Program-made: the position numbers and the translations under genes
Shown here: piece after piece, positions 46,810-55,768 of the stretch
How the letters are laid out: every line of letters starts with the position of its first letter
Numbering within the stretch: position 1 is the stretch's first letter
The notes under the pieces: model-generated
What the model was told of the DNA's origin: nothing
The model's database searches: none
What the model saw: the letters and a program-made list of their open reading frames with translations, nothing else
Assembly: GCF_006538745.1 (NCBI RefSeq)
Contig: NZ_BJLR01000030.1
Coordinates: 248,001-312,000, forward strand
DNA from: Cellulomonas cellasea
GTDB taxonomy: Bacteria > Actinomycetota > Actinomycetes > Actinomycetales > Cellulomonadaceae
DNA: 64,000 bases
Direction of reading: 5' to 3'

Positions 46810-48522
46810 TCACTCGACCCCCATCCAGTACGACGGCACCCCGTCCGCAGGTCCGGCCCCGAGCACCGTGAGCTGCGGGTGCCGCTCGGCGACGTGCTCC
46901 TCGAGCTCGGCGCGCGCCGCGGCCGTCACGTCGCAGCCGGTCAGCAGCGTGAGCGTCTCGGCGCCCGACGGCCCGGTGTGGCCTGCGAGCAGCGCGTCGA
47001 CCGCCTCGAGCGCCGACGCCGGCGCCGGGTCCGTCACCTCGGCGGTCCGCAGCCCGCGCAGGCTCCGCAGGCACGACTCCACGCGCGCGGCGGCACCGGC
47101 GTCCGGGTCGGAGCCCGCGAGCGCGATGGCGCCGACCGTGACGCGCAGCTCGTCGAGCGCGGGCAGCACGTCCACGGTGAGGCCAGCCGGCGCGAGCGCC
47201 TCGGCGCACCGGCGCGCGAGCCCCGCCGTCGCCTCGTCGCCCGGGAGGACGACGACGTGCGAGGTCCCGGTGTCGGTGACCGCCCGCACGAGGTGGCGCT
47301 CGGTCACTCCCGCGCCGTCGCAGCGCACGAGCGTCACGGCGCCGAGCGACGCGAGCGGACCGGCGAGGTCGACCGAGCCCGTGCACGCGACGACGCCCAG
47401 CCCCGTGGGCAGCCCGGTCGCGGCCCGGTCCACGAGCAGGCGCACGACGACCTGGTCGCGCGCACCCAGCGCGGCCTCGACGACGGCGCGCCCCGGGTCG
47501 TCGGTGTGCACGTGGACGTGCCACAGGCCGTCCCCGCCGACGACCGCGACCGAGTCGCCGAGCGCCTGCATCCGCGCGCTCAGCTCGGGGGCGAGGTCGG
47601 GCGCCGGAGCGGGGCCGTCCGCCGGGGCCGACGAGCGCACCAGCAGCATGACCTCGTACGCCCCGCCACCCTCGCCCGGGCCGTGCGTGGCCGCCTCGCC
47701 GTCCGGGCCGGCGGTGGCGTCGCGCCCGTGCGGGTGGGCACCCGCCGCCGGCAGCCAGTCGAGGTCGGCGATCCCGTCGCCCTCGCCCGCGACGACCCGG
47801 CCGAGCGCGTCGAGCAGCACGAGCAGCGCGCACGCCCCCGCGTCGACCACGTGCGCGGCCCGCAGGACGGGGTGCTCGGCGCTGATCCGGCCGAGCGCCT
47901 CGTGCCCGTCTGCGAGCGCGGCCGCCAGGACGTCGCCCAGGCCCATCCCCCGGTCCGCGGCCGACGTCGCCGACCGGGCGACGACCTCCGCGAGCGTCAG
48001 GACCGTGCCCTCCTGCGGCTCGGCGACCGCCGACCGTGCCGCGTGCGCCGCCGAGGTCAGCGCCCGCGCCAGGTCGACCGGCCCGGCCGTCGCCGGCAGG
48101 GTGCGCGCGAGGCCTGCGAGGTACTGGCTCACGATGACGCCCGAGTTGCCGCGCGCCGCCAGCAGCGCCCCGTGGGCGAAGCGCCGCGCGACCACGTCGG
48201 CACCGGGCTCGACGCCCGCACCCGTCCGGTCCGGCCCACCGGGGGCCTCGCCGTCCGGCACGTCACCCGAGGGCGCAGCCCCGTCGTCCCCGGACGCGGC
48301 GCCCTCGCCCCCGCGTGGCGGAGCGCCCGGACCCGCGGACCCCGGCTCCTCCCGCGTGAGCGCCTCGGTGCCCCCCGCGACCGTGAGGTACACGTTGGTC
48401 CCGGTGTCGGAGTCCGCGACGGGGAACACGTTGACCGCGTCGACCCGTGCGCGCGCGGCGGCGAGCGCCGTGGTCGCGGCGGCCGCCCACGCGCGCAGCG
48501 CCGTCCCGTCGAGCCGCTCCAA
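46810..48522 (-). CDS. DAK2 domain protein (FakA/YloV-like)
   Basis: About 570 residues from a TTG (alternative GTG at 48561, thirteen codons earlier; neither has a clear ribosome-binding site). DhaL/DAK2 kinase domain with NVFPVADSDTGTNVYLT and HGALLAARGNSGVIVSQYL, interrupted by a Gly/Asp/Pro-rich insertion (about 75-125), then the FakA-type C-terminal domain with HVHVHTDDPG. FakA phosphorylates fatty acids bound to FakB in Firmicutes; the actinobacterial role is not settled. Between recG and rpmB. Confidence 0.85.
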   Translation of the reverse strand: MERLDGTALRAWAAAATTALAAARARVDAVNVFPVADSDTGTNVYLTVAGGTEALTREEPGSAGPGAPPRGGEGAASGDDGAAPSGDVPDGEAPGGPDRTGAGVEPGADVVARRFAHGALLAARGNSGVIVSQYLAGLARTLPATAGPVDLARALTSAAHAARSAVAEPQEGTVLTLAEVVARSATSAADRGMGLGDVLAAALADGHEALGRISAEHPVLRAAHVVDAGACALLVLLDALGRVVAGEGDGIADLDWLPAAGAHPHGRDATAGPDGEAATHGPGEGGGAYEVMLLVRSSAPADGPAPAPDLAPELSARMQALGDSVAVVGGDGLWHVHVHTDDPGRAVVEAALGARDQVVVRLLVDRAATGLPTGLGVVACTGSVDLAGPLASLGAVTLVRCDGAGVTERHLVRAVTDTGTSHVVVLPGDEATAGLARRCAEALAPAGLTVDVLPALDELRVTVGAIALAGSDPDAGAAARVESCLRSLRGLRTAEVTDPAPASALEAVDALLAGHTGPSGAETLTLLTGCDVTAAARAELEEHVAERHPQLTVLGAGPADGVPSYWMGVE

Positions 48523-48674
48523 CCGCCCGTGCCCCGTTCTCCTCGACCTGCCCCCGCGCACCCGCTCGCGTGCGTGTCCTGCTCGTCTCCGCGCGTCCCG
48601 CTCCGACGTCGCGCGCGGGCCACCGGCCGTCGCCGCGCGACGCGTGCCCACACGATGCCCCATCCCGCCGACAT
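48523..48674. other. Intergenic region between the DAK2 and rpmB genes
   Basis: The divergent gap runs to 48856. Its left part holds only the uncertain start of the DAK2 gene; the right part holds the rpmB promoter and leader described separately. No further gene seen. Confidence 0.4.
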
Positions 48675-48704
48675 TTGGGTCGTGGCTCGGGCATGGGCTA
48701 GTCT
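48675..48704 (+). promoter_or_regulatory. rpmB promoter
   Basis: TTGGGT (48675-48680) and TAGTCT (48699-48704) with 18 bases between. Transcription would start near 48711, giving a leader of about 145 bases. Confidence 0.65.
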
Positions 48705-48780
48705 TTCCAGGTTGCCCGGCAGGTCCGCCGCCGGGCGCAGGTGGTGCAGGTCCGTCCCGCACGGTCCCACGTCGTCCTCA

Positions 48781-48805
48781 CGGACGGTGCGGAGCGCACC
48801 ATCCG
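48781..48805 (+). promoter_or_regulatory. rpmB leader hairpin
   Basis: Ten paired bases and one mismatch (CGGACGGTGCG with CGCACCATCCG) around a GAG loop, inside the leader of rpmB. May be a structural or feedback element. Confidence 0.4.
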
Positions 48806-48856
48806 ACCCAGACTTCGCCGCGAGAGCGGCGTGCTCGACCGAACCAGGAGAAGACC

Positions 48857-49048
48857 GTGGCTGCCACCTGCGACGTCTGCGCCAAGCGCCCGAGCTTCGG
48901 GCACAGCGTCTCGCACTCCCACGTGCGCACCAAGCGCCGTTGGAACCCGAACATCCAGCGTGTCCGCGCCGTCGTGGCGGGTGCCCCCAAGCGCCTCAAC
49001 GTCTGCACGTCGTGCCTCAAGGCCGGCAAGGTGCAGCGCGCGGTCTGA
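48857..49048 (+). CDS. rpmB: Ribosomal protein L28
   Basis: 63 residues; 50S protein. Two CxxC pairs, CDVC and CTSC, mark the zinc-binding (C+) form; GHSVSHSHVRTKRRWNPN is the family core. AGGAG lies seven bases before the GTG start. Divergent from the DAK2 gene. Confidence 0.97.
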   Translation: MAATCDVCAKRPSFGHSVSHSHVRTKRRWNPNIQRVRAVVAGAPKRLNVCTSCLKAGKVQRAV

Positions 49049-49088
49049 CCGCAGCTCCCCGGATGCCTGACGGCCGCTCGGCCGTCAC

Positions 49089-49124
49089 CGAAGGCCCACG
49101 AGGTCGTCATCTCGTGGGCCTTCG
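49089..49124 (+). terminator. rpmB terminator
   Basis: A perfect 14-bp stem (CGAAGGCCCACGAG and its complement) around an 8-base loop, 40 bases after the rpmB stop. The TTCGTG after it is slightly T-rich. Confidence 0.85.
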
Positions 49125-49155
49125 TGCTGCCCGCACGGTGTGGCATCGTGAGCCC

Positions 49156-49689
49156 ATGGTGCAGCAGATCGAGGAAGTCACCGTCCGGGTCGCCGACGCG
49201 TCGGACGCCCAGGCCATCGCGCGCGTGCACGTGCGGTCCTGGCAGGAGGCGTACGTCGGGATCCTGCCGGCGGACTACCTCGAGTCGCTCGACCTCGAGG
49301 CGCGGGCCCGCCGCTGGGAGCAGGACCTGCGCGAGGGCCCGCAGCAGCACGTGCGCACGTGGCTCGCGCAGGCCGGCTCCGAGGTCGTGGGCTTCCTGAC
49401 GCTGGGCCCGAGCCGCGACGAGGACGCCGGGCGCCTCGACCTCGAGATCTATGCCGTCTACCTCGACCCGCAGCGCTGGGGCCAGGGCGTCGCACGCGAC
49501 CTCATGCGCACGGTCGTCGGCGAGGTCGACCGGCGCGCCGCGATCTCGCTGTGGGTCGCAGCCGCGAACGAGCGCGCCCGGCACTTCTACCGCCGCAACG
49601 GCTTCCAGGCCGACGGCACGGAGCGCTACGAGACGGTCGGCGGCATCGAGCTCCTCCAGGTGCGCTACCGCCGCCCCGGCGCGCACTGA
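49156..49689 (+). CDS. GNAT family N-acetyltransferase
   Basis: 177 residues. N-terminal VRVADASDAQAIARVHVRSW, the acetyl-CoA loop DPQRWGQGVARDLM and the C-terminal ANERARHFYRRNGF are the usual GNAT marks; the layout resembles RimI/YncA-like enzymes. CATCGT lies six bases before the ATG, so translation may be leaderless. Substrate unknown. Confidence 0.9.
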   Translation: MVQQIEEVTVRVADASDAQAIARVHVRSWQEAYVGILPADYLESLDLEARARRWEQDLREGPQQHVRTWLAQAGSEVVGFLTLGPSRDEDAGRLDLEIYAVYLDPQRWGQGVARDLMRTVVGEVDRRAAISLWVAAANERARHFYRRNGFQADGTERYETVGGIELLQVRYRRPGAH

Positions 49690-49709
49690 GGCCTCCGGCG
49701 CGGGACACC

Positions 49710-49822
49710 GGGCTCATCGCGCGAGGCGGTCGCACCCGGCCGCACCGCGCGGCGTGGTCCCACCTGGGCTCACCGCGCGACGCAGTCGCACCCGCGGCTC
49801 ACGTCGCGAAGTGGTCCCACCC
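49710..49822. repeat. Degenerate 28-bp repeats derived from the 3' end of thiL
   Basis: Four imperfect units of about 28 bases (beginning near 49710, 49738, 49766 and 49794). On the minus strand each reads like GGTGGGACCACTTCGCGACG, the codons for the last residues (GWDHFAT) and stop of thiL. The last unit is the real thiL end; the other three are decayed copies downstream of it. Confidence 0.75.
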
Positions 49823-50785
49823 GGTCGTCCGCGCGTCCGGCTCCCGCCCCTCGACGAGCACGCCGGCAGCCCCCGACCCGACCGGGAGCACGCGGCCGAC
49901 CGCACGGAACGGCGCCGGCAGCACCGTTCCCGGCGGGAACGTCGCGAGCAGCCCGTGGTCCTCGCCGCCTGTGAGCACCCACTCGCGCGGGTCGGCGCCG
50001 AGCAGTCCGGCGGCGTCCGCCAGGCGCTCCAGGTCACCCGCGAACGCGGAGCTCGGCTCGTCGAGGTCCAGCACGACGCCGCTCGCCCGGGCGATCCGGC
50101 CGGCGTCGCGCAGCAGACCGTCGGACACGTCGAGCATCGCGGTCGCGCCGGCGTCCGCCGCGACCGGGCCCGCGAGGAGCGGCGGGTCGGGTCGCAGGTA
50201 GGCCTCGACGAGCCCCGGGTCGGCGTCGCCGCGGCCCGCGAGCAGGAGGGCCAGCCCGGCGGCCGAGCGCCCCTGCACCCCCGCGTGCGCGACGACGTCC
50301 CCGGGGCGCGCGCCCGAGCGCAGGACCGGCGCGCGTCCACCCAGGTCGCCGTGCACCGTCACCGCGACCACGACCGCGGGACCGCCCGAGAGGTCTCCCC
50401 CGACGACGCCCACGTCGAGCGGCGCGCAGGCCGCCCCCAGCCCGCGCGCGAGCCCGGACACCCACGACGCCGCGAGGTCCCCGGGCGCGACGAGCGCGAC
50501 GACGAGCGCGGTCGGCACGGCACCCATCGCGGCGACGTCCGCGAGGTTCTGCGCGGCCGCCCGGCGCCCGACGTCCTCACCGCCGGACCAGTCCCGGCGG
50601 AAGTGCCGACCTTCGACGAGCACGTCGGTCGAGACGACGACCCGGCCGTCCGGCGCCCGCACGACCGCGGCGTCGTCGCCCGGCGGCACGAGCGTCCGTG
50701 AGCCGCGCGGCAGGTGCGGGAAGATCCGGGCGAGCAGCTCGTCCTCGGACAGGTCGGCCACGGTCGGCTCGTCGGGGGCGCTCAC
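49799..50785 (-). CDS. thiL: Thiamine-monophosphate kinase
   Basis: 328 residues; makes thiamine pyrophosphate. PurM-like fold with VPPGDDAAVVRAPDG and VVSTDVLVEGRHFRRDW near the N-terminus, NLADVAAMGAVPTALVVAL, DLSGGPAVVVAVTV and the C-terminal DVSDGLLRDAGRIA and VLTGGEDHGLLATF motifs. Complete. TAGCGT lies eight bases before the GTG, so probably leaderless; divergent from the DUF3515 lipoprotein. Confidence 0.96.
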   Translation of the reverse strand: MSAPDEPTVADLSEDELLARIFPHLPRGSRTLVPPGDDAAVVRAPDGRVVVSTDVLVEGRHFRRDWSGGEDVGRRAAAQNLADVAAMGAVPTALVVALVAPGDLAASWVSGLARGLGAACAPLDVGVVGGDLSGGPAVVVAVTVHGDLGGRAPVLRSGARPGDVVAHAGVQGRSAAGLALLLAGRGDADPGLVEAYLRPDPPLLAGPVAADAGATAMLDVSDGLLRDAGRIARASGVVLDLDEPSSAFAGDLERLADAAGLLGADPREWVLTGGEDHGLLATFPPGTVLPAPFRAVGRVLPVGSGAAGVLVEGREPDARTTGWDHFAT

Positions 50786-50793
50786 GACGGGCC

Positions 50794-50799
50794 ACGCTA
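50794..50799 (-). promoter_or_regulatory. thiL -10 element
   Basis: TAGCGT eight bases before the thiL GTG start, with no ribosome-binding site. Confidence 0.5.
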
Positions 50800-50904
50800 T
50801 CCCGGTCGACGCGGTGCGGGGTGTGCGCGACGGGGGTCCGCGGCGGGGACGCAGGCCGGTCGGCGGCAGGTCGGCGCCCGGTCGGCGGCCCTGGGTCGGC
50901 GGGT

Positions 50905-50910
50905 TAGCGT
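50905..50910 (+). promoter_or_regulatory. -10 element of the DUF3515 gene
   Basis: TAGCGT exactly six bases before the GTG at 50917: a leaderless promoter, divergent from that of thiL. Confidence 0.55.
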
Positions 50911-50916
50911 GAGGGC

Positions 50917-51540
50917 GTGCACCGCAGACCCCCGCCTCCCACCCCTCGCGCTCCCCGTCACCGGTGCGCGCGGCGTGCGTCCGGGATCGGGGGCGTCGCG
51001 GTGCTCGTGGCGGTCGCCGGCTGTGCGCCCACGGTCTCGGTCGCCGAGGCCCCCTACGGCCACGTCCCGGAGTGCGCGCGCGTCGTGCTCGCGCTGCCGC
51101 CCGAGCTCGGTGGGCTCCCGCAGCTCGCGACGTCGAGCCAGGCCAGCACCGCGTGGGGCACCGCGACGTCGCCGATCGTGCTGCGCTGCGGTGTCGAGCC
51201 CCCCGGGCCGACGACCGACCGGTGCGTGACGGTCGAGACGCCGGGCGGCCCGAGCGTCGACTGGCTCGCGGTGCCGGCCGACGACGAGGTGGACCCGGGC
51301 GCGGCCACGGACGCCCCCGAGGGTGCGGAGGCGCCGGACGCACCGTCCGACGGCGTGACCGGCGGCGGCACGGTCGGCGCGACGGACTGGACCTTCACGA
51401 CGTACGGGCGCGAGCCGGCGATCGAGGTCGTCGTGCCCGCGGAGGTCGTCTCGGAGCGCTCGACGTCGTTCCTCGACCAGCTCGGCCCGGCCGTCGACCT
51501 GCTCGCGCCCGAGCGCACCTGCCTGGGGCTCACGAGCTGA
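50917..51540 (+). CDS. DUF3515 family lipoprotein
   Basis: 207 residues. A basic, Pro-rich N-terminus precedes a hydrophobic stretch and lipobox (VAVLVAVAGC, cysteine near residue 36). The exported part has the family features HVPECARVVLALP, IVLRCGVEPPGP, DRCV and a final cysteine in ERTCLGL, so two disulfides are likely. Conserved beside thiL and ddl in actinobacteria; function unknown. Confidence 0.88.
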   Translation: MHRRPPPPTPRAPRHRCARRASGIGGVAVLVAVAGCAPTVSVAEAPYGHVPECARVVLALPPELGGLPQLATSSQASTAWGTATSPIVLRCGVEPPGPTTDRCVTVETPGGPSVDWLAVPADDEVDPGAATDAPEGAEAPDAPSDGVTGGGTVGATDWTFTTYGREPAIEVVVPAEVVSERSTSFLDQLGPAVDLLAPERTCLGLTS

Positions 51541-51626
51541 CCTCGGGCGGACCGACGCGTGCGTCGACCGAGGCGGCGGCGGACCGCCACCGGGACGGGA
51601 GGCGGCCGCCGGGTACGGTGTGCGCC

Positions 51627-52157
51627 GTGCAGACGAGCGTCATCGCCCCGGACGACCCCCGCGCCCCCGACGTGCGCCAGCTGCTCGAGCGGCACCTCGC
51701 GCTCATGAACGCGCAGAGCCCGCCCGAGGACGTGCACGCGCTCGACGTCGACGGGCTCGTCGACCCGTCCGTCACGTTCGTGAGCCTGCGCTCGGAGGGT
51801 GTCCTGCTCGGCGTCGCGGCGCTCAAGCAGCTCGACGCGACGCACGCCGAGGTCAAGTCGATGCACACAGCCGAGGAGGCGCGCGGTCGCGGCGTCGGGC
51901 GTGCGCTGCTCGACCACCTGCTCGGCCTCGCGCGCGAGCGGGGGCTCGAGCGGGTGAGCCTCGAGACGGGGTCGCAGCCCGGCTTCGCCCCGGCCCGGGC
52001 GCTGTACGCGCGCGCCGGCTTCGCGGAGTGCGGGCCGTTCGCCGCCTACCTGCCGAGCCCGCACAGCACCTTCATGACGCGCGTCGTCGACCCTCGGCTC
52101 GCACCGGCCGAGGACCTCGTCCCGACTCCGCCGGCACCGGTCGCCGAGCGCGCCTGA
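51627..52157 (+). CDS. GNAT family N-acetyltransferase
   Basis: 176 residues. Resembles the YsnE/PhnO-like GNATs that start with DPRAPDVRQLLERHLALMN; acetyl-CoA loop EEARGRGVGRALLDHLL, C-terminal ARALYARAGFAECGPFA. TACGGT lies seven bases before the GTG start. Convergent with ddl, six bases apart. Substrate unknown. Confidence 0.9.
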   Translation: MQTSVIAPDDPRAPDVRQLLERHLALMNAQSPPEDVHALDVDGLVDPSVTFVSLRSEGVLLGVAALKQLDATHAEVKSMHTAEEARGRGVGRALLDHLLGLARERGLERVSLETGSQPGFAPARALYARAGFAECGPFAAYLPSPHSTFMTRVVDPRLAPAEDLVPTPPAPVAERA

Positions 52158-52163
52158 CCGCCC

Positions 52164-53312
52164 TCAGCGCAGCCCGGTCGGCCGCTCGAGCGCGAGGCGC
52201 AGCAGCTCGTCGATGAGGTCGGGGTACGTGAGCCCCGTCGCCTCCCACATGCGCGGGTACATCGAGAACGGCGTGAAGCCCGGCATCGTGTTGATCTCGT
52301 TGACGACGACCTCGCCGTCCGGGGTGACGAAGACGTCGACGCGCGCGAGACCCTCGCAGCTCACGGCCTCGAACGTGCGGACCGCGACGTCCTGCACCTG
52401 CGCGACGAGGTCGCCCGGCAGGTCGGCGGGGCACGTGAGCTCGACCGCGCTCTCGTCGAGGTACTTGGCCTCGAAGTCGTAGAACCCGTTCTTGGCGTCG
52501 CTCACGACGATCTCGCCCGGCAGCGACGCCCGGGCACGCGCGCCGTGGCGCCCGCCGAGCACCGCGCACTCGATCTCGCGCCCGGAGATGCCGGTCTCGA
52601 CGAGCACCTTGGGGTCGTGGCGCTCGGCCTCCGCGACGGCGGCGGGCAGGTCCGCGAGGTCGTCGACCCGGGAGATCCCGAGGCTCGACCCGGCCCGCGC
52701 GGGCTTGACGTAGACCGGCAGCCCGAGGCCCCGCACCTGCTGCGTCCAGCCCTCGGGGTCGCGCCCGAAGTCACCGGGCCGGAGCACCACGAACGGTGCG
52801 ACGGGCAGCCCCTGGCCCGCGAGCACGAGCTTCATCACGTGCTTGTCCATGCCGACGGCGGACGCGAGCACGCCCGCGCCGACGTAGCGCACGTCCGCGA
52901 GCTCGAGCATGCCCTGCAGCGTGCCGTCCTCACCGAACGGGCCGTGCAGCAGGGGGAAGACGACGTCGACCTGCCCGATGTCCCGCGGCAGCAGCCCGGC
53001 CTCGAGCACCCGGACCGCGTCCTCGTCGGCGGCCTGCGGCAGCAGCACCCGCCGGGGACCGTCGACGACCTCGGGGAGCCGCCCGTCGACGATCGACCAG
53101 AGGTCCGGGTCGTCCTCGACGAGGACCCAGCGCCCCCCGGGCGTGATGCCGACCGGGAGGACGTCGTAGCTGCTGCGGTCGATCGCGCGGAGCACGCCGC
53201 CGGCGGTCGCGCAGCTGATCGCGTGCTCCCCGGAGCGGCCGCCGAACAGCAGCAGCACGCGCGGGCGCGGTCCGGTCGCAGGGACGTCGAGCGGGGGCGG
53301 GGTCGTCTCCAT
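52164..53312 (-). CDS. ddl: D-alanine-D-alanine ligase
   Basis: 382 residues; makes the D-Ala-D-Ala dipeptide for peptidoglycan. ATP-grasp motifs: LLLFGGRSGEHAIS, VFPLLHGPFGEDGTLQG, YVKPARAGSSLGISRV, and metal-binding VNEINTMPGFTPFSMYPRM. The Tyr/Phe position that separates D-Ala from D-Lac ligases cannot be called reliably by eye. TAGGGT lies eight bases before the ATG. Confidence 0.96.
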   Translation of the reverse strand: METTPPPLDVPATGPRPRVLLLFGGRSGEHAISCATAGGVLRAIDRSSYDVLPVGITPGGRWVLVEDDPDLWSIVDGRLPEVVDGPRRVLLPQAADEDAVRVLEAGLLPRDIGQVDVVFPLLHGPFGEDGTLQGMLELADVRYVGAGVLASAVGMDKHVMKLVLAGQGLPVAPFVVLRPGDFGRDPEGWTQQVRGLGLPVYVKPARAGSSLGISRVDDLADLPAAVAEAERHDPKVLVETGISGREIECAVLGGRHGARARASLPGEIVVSDAKNGFYDFEAKYLDESAVELTCPADLPGDLVAQVQDVAVRTFEAVSCEGLARVDVFVTPDGEVVVNEINTMPGFTPFSMYPRMWEATGLTYPDLIDELLRLALERPTGLR

Positions 53313-53320
53313 CGCGCCCG

Positions 53321-53326
53321 ACCCTA
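53321..53326 (-). promoter_or_regulatory. ddl -10 element
   Basis: TAGGGT eight bases before the ddl ATG; leaderless candidate. Confidence 0.5.
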
Positions 53327-53428
53327 CCGGCCCCGACCGGCCCCCGGACGCGGTCCGGCGACCGGCCACCGAGCGGTCGTCGAGCGGTCGCCGAGCGAGC
53401 GGCGGGACGCCGGCCGCCGTGCCCCGAC

Positions 53429-53434
53429 TACCCT
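53429..53434 (+). promoter_or_regulatory. -10 element of the trans-sulfuration enzyme gene
   Basis: TACCCT exactly six bases before the GTG at 53441; leaderless candidate. Confidence 0.55.
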
Positions 53435-53440
53435 GGGTCC

Positions 53441-54625
53441 GTGCTCGACGACCACACCGCAGCCCACCCCTCCGTCGCCCCGGCGACCCTCGCCGTGACG
53501 GCCGGGCGCCCGCCCCGCACGCCCGGGGCACCGCTCAACCCGCCCGTCGTGCTGACGTCCACGTTCGTCTCGGCCGGGGTCCCGGGACCGGGCGACCCGC
53601 TGTACGGGCGCATCGACACCGAGGCGTGGCACCCGTTCGAGGAGACCCTCGGCCGGCTCGAGGGGTCGACGCACCCCGCGCTCGTCTTCGCCTCCGGGAT
53701 GGCCGCGATCGCCGCCGCGCTCTCGCTCGTGCCGCCCGGCGGGCGCCTCGTGATGCCGCGCCACGCGTACCAGGTGTCCCTCGGCTACGCGCGCGACCTC
53801 GCCGAGCGCTCGGGCGTCGAGGTGCAGCTCGTCGACATCGACCGGACGGAGGAGGTCCTCGCTGCGGTGCGCGGCGACGCCGGCGGGCGGGCGGCCGACC
53901 TGCTGTGGGTCGAGTCCCCGACGAACCCGATGCTCGAGGTCGCCGACCTGCCCGCGCTGGTCGCGGGCGCGCACGACGCGGGCGCGCTCGTCGCGGTCGA
54001 CAACACGTTCGCGACCCCGCTCGTCCAGCGGCCGTTCGAGCACGGCGCCGACGTCGTCGTGCACTCGGTGACCAAGTACCTCGCAGGGCACAGCGACGTC
54101 GTGCTCGGCGCGGCCCTCGCGGACGACGACGACCTCCACGCCCGGCTGCACGCCTACCGCACGATGCACGGCGGCATCGCCGGCCCGTTCGAGGTGTGGC
54201 TCGCGCTCCGCGGGGTCCGGACGCTCGCCCTGCGCGTCGAGCGCGCGCAGGCCAACGCCGCGGAGCTCGCCCGCCGGCTCGCGGACCATCCCGGCGTCGC
54301 GCTCGTGCGCCACCCGAGCCTGCCGGACGACCCCGGCCACGCGCGCGCGACGGCGCAGATGAACGGGTACGGCGCGATCCTCGGCGTCGTCCCGCGCGGC
54401 GGAGTCGCCGCGGCCGACGCGGTCGTGGACGCGGTCCGCCTGTGGGTCCCCGCGACGAGCCTCGGCGGCGTCGACTCGATGCTCGAGCGCCGGCGCCGGT
54501 TCGCGACCGAGTCGCCGACCGTGCCCGAGGACCTGTTGCGGCTCTCGGTCGGCATCGAGGACGTCGAGGACCTGTGGGCCGACCTCGACCAGGCGCTCAC
54601 CGCGGCGCAGCGCGCGGAGGGCTGA
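53441..54625 (+). CDS. Trans-sulfuration PLP-dependent enzyme
   Basis: 394 residues of the Cys/Met metabolism PLP family (cystathionine gamma-synthase or gamma-lyase type). Features: [20 protein letters not shown], the PLP-phosphate loop [28 protein letters not shown], the aspartate in [16 protein letters not shown], the PLP lysine in [13 protein letters not shown], and the C-terminal [15 protein letters not shown]. The residues that separate synthase from lyase are not decisive by eye. Divergent from ddl. Confidence 0.88.
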   Translation: MLDDHTAAHPSVAPATLAVTAGRPPRTPGAPLNPPVVLTSTFVSAGVPGPGDPLYGRIDTEAWHPFEETLGRLEGSTHPALVFASGMAAIAAALSLVPPGGRLVMPRHAYQVSLGYARDLAERSGVEVQLVDIDRTEEVLAAVRGDAGGRAADLLWVESPTNPMLEVADLPALVAGAHDAGALVAVDNTFATPLVQRPFEHGADVVVHSVTKYLAGHSDVVLGAALADDDDLHARLHAYRTMHGGIAGPFEVWLALRGVRTLALRVERAQANAAELARRLADHPGVALVRHPSLPDDPGHARATAQMNGYGAILGVVPRGGVAAADAVVDAVRLWVPATSLGGVDSMLERRRRFATESPTVPEDLLRLSVGIEDVEDLWADLDQALTAAQRAEG

Positions 54626-54707
54626 CCGGGCGGGCCCTCCGGGACCGGCCAGGCCGACCTGCCTCGCCGGAGTGGGTGCGGCGCGGCGCCGGACCCGGGT
54701 GCCCCGG

Positions 54708-54732
54708 GGCCGACACCGCGCCGGCGTCGGCC
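54708..54732. terminator. Hairpin between convergent PLP-enzyme and gpsA genes
   Basis: GGCCGAC and GTCGGCC enclose 11 bases, just beyond the gpsA stop. Modest stem, possible terminator. Confidence 0.4.
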
Positions 54733-54739
54733 GGAGCGG

Positions 54740-55768
54740 TCAGACGCCCTCGGCCTTGTGCGGCCGGGCCAGCAGGAGGCTCGCGAGCCGGTCGACGGGC
54801 AGCCCCTCGTGCACGACCTGCACGACGGCGGACGTGATCGGCATCTCGACGCCCACGCTCGTCGCGAGCTCGAGCACCGAGCGTGAGCTCTTGACGCCCT
54901 CGGCGGTCCCGCCCGTCGCCTCGATGGCCTCGGCGAGCGTCATGCCCTGCCCCAGGTGCACGCCGAGCGTGTGGTTGCGGGAGTCCGGCGACGCGCACGT
55001 GGCCATGAGGTCGCCCATGCCCGCGAGCCCGGGGAACGTGTCGGCGTCGGCCCCGAGCGCGAGGCCCAGGCGGGTGATCTCGACGAGGCCGCGCGTGATG
55101 ACGGTGGCCATGGTGTTGAAGCCGAGGCCGCGCCCCTGCGAGATCCCGACCGCGAGCGCGATGACGTTCTTGACCGCCCCGCAGAGCTCGACCCCGACGA
55201 CGTCGTCGTTCGTGTAGGGCCGGAAGTACGACGACGCGCACGCCTGCGCCACGAGCCGTGCGGTCGCGTCGCTCGACGACGCCACGACGGTCGCGGTGGG
55301 CTGGCGCTGGGCGATCTCGCGCGCGAGGTTGGGGCCGGAGACGACGGCGACGCGCTCGTCGGGCAGCCCGAGCGCCTCGGCGACGACCTGGCTCATGCGC
55401 CGGTCGGTCGCGAGTTCGACGCCCTTCATGAGCGAGACGGCCACGGCGCCGGCCGGGAACGCGTCCCGCAGCGGCTCGAGCGTCGCGCGCGCGCTCTGCG
55501 ACGGGATCGCGATGGCCACGAGTTCGGCGCCCGCGAGCGCCGCCCGTGCGTCGGTCGTCGCGGTCACGGCGTCGGGCAGCCGGATCCCCGGCAGGTAGGC
55601 CTCGTTGCGGTGCTCGCGCGCGATCTGCTCGCACGTCGCGGCGCTGCGCCCCCAGACGGTGACGTCGCAGCCGGCGTCCGCGAGGACCGCCGCGAAGGTC
55701 GTCCCCCACGCGCCCGAGCCCAGCACCGTGGCGCGCACGGCGTGCTCCCCGGTCGCCTGCTCCGTCAC
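54740..55768 (-). CDS. gpsA: Glycerol-3-phosphate dehydrogenase [NAD(P)+]
   Basis: 342 residues; reduces dihydroxyacetone phosphate for phospholipid synthesis. Rossmann motif VLGSGAWGTTFAAVLA, catalytic-lysine motif ELCGAVKNVIALAVGI, GMGDLMATCASPDSRN and the final MPITSAVVQVVHEG. GTGA overlap with plsC couples the two phospholipid genes. Confidence 0.97.
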   Translation of the reverse strand: MTEQATGEHAVRATVLGSGAWGTTFAAVLADAGCDVTVWGRSAATCEQIAREHRNEAYLPGIRLPDAVTATTDARAALAGAELVAIAIPSQSARATLEPLRDAFPAGAVAVSLMKGVELATDRRMSQVVAEALGLPDERVAVVSGPNLAREIAQRQPTATVVASSSDATARLVAQACASSYFRPYTNDDVVGVELCGAVKNVIALAVGISQGRGLGFNTMATVITRGLVEITRLGLALGADADTFPGLAGMGDLMATCASPDSRNHTLGVHLGQGMTLAEAIEATGGTAEGVKSSRSVLELATSVGVEMPITSAVVQVVHEGLPVDRLASLLLARPHKAEGV

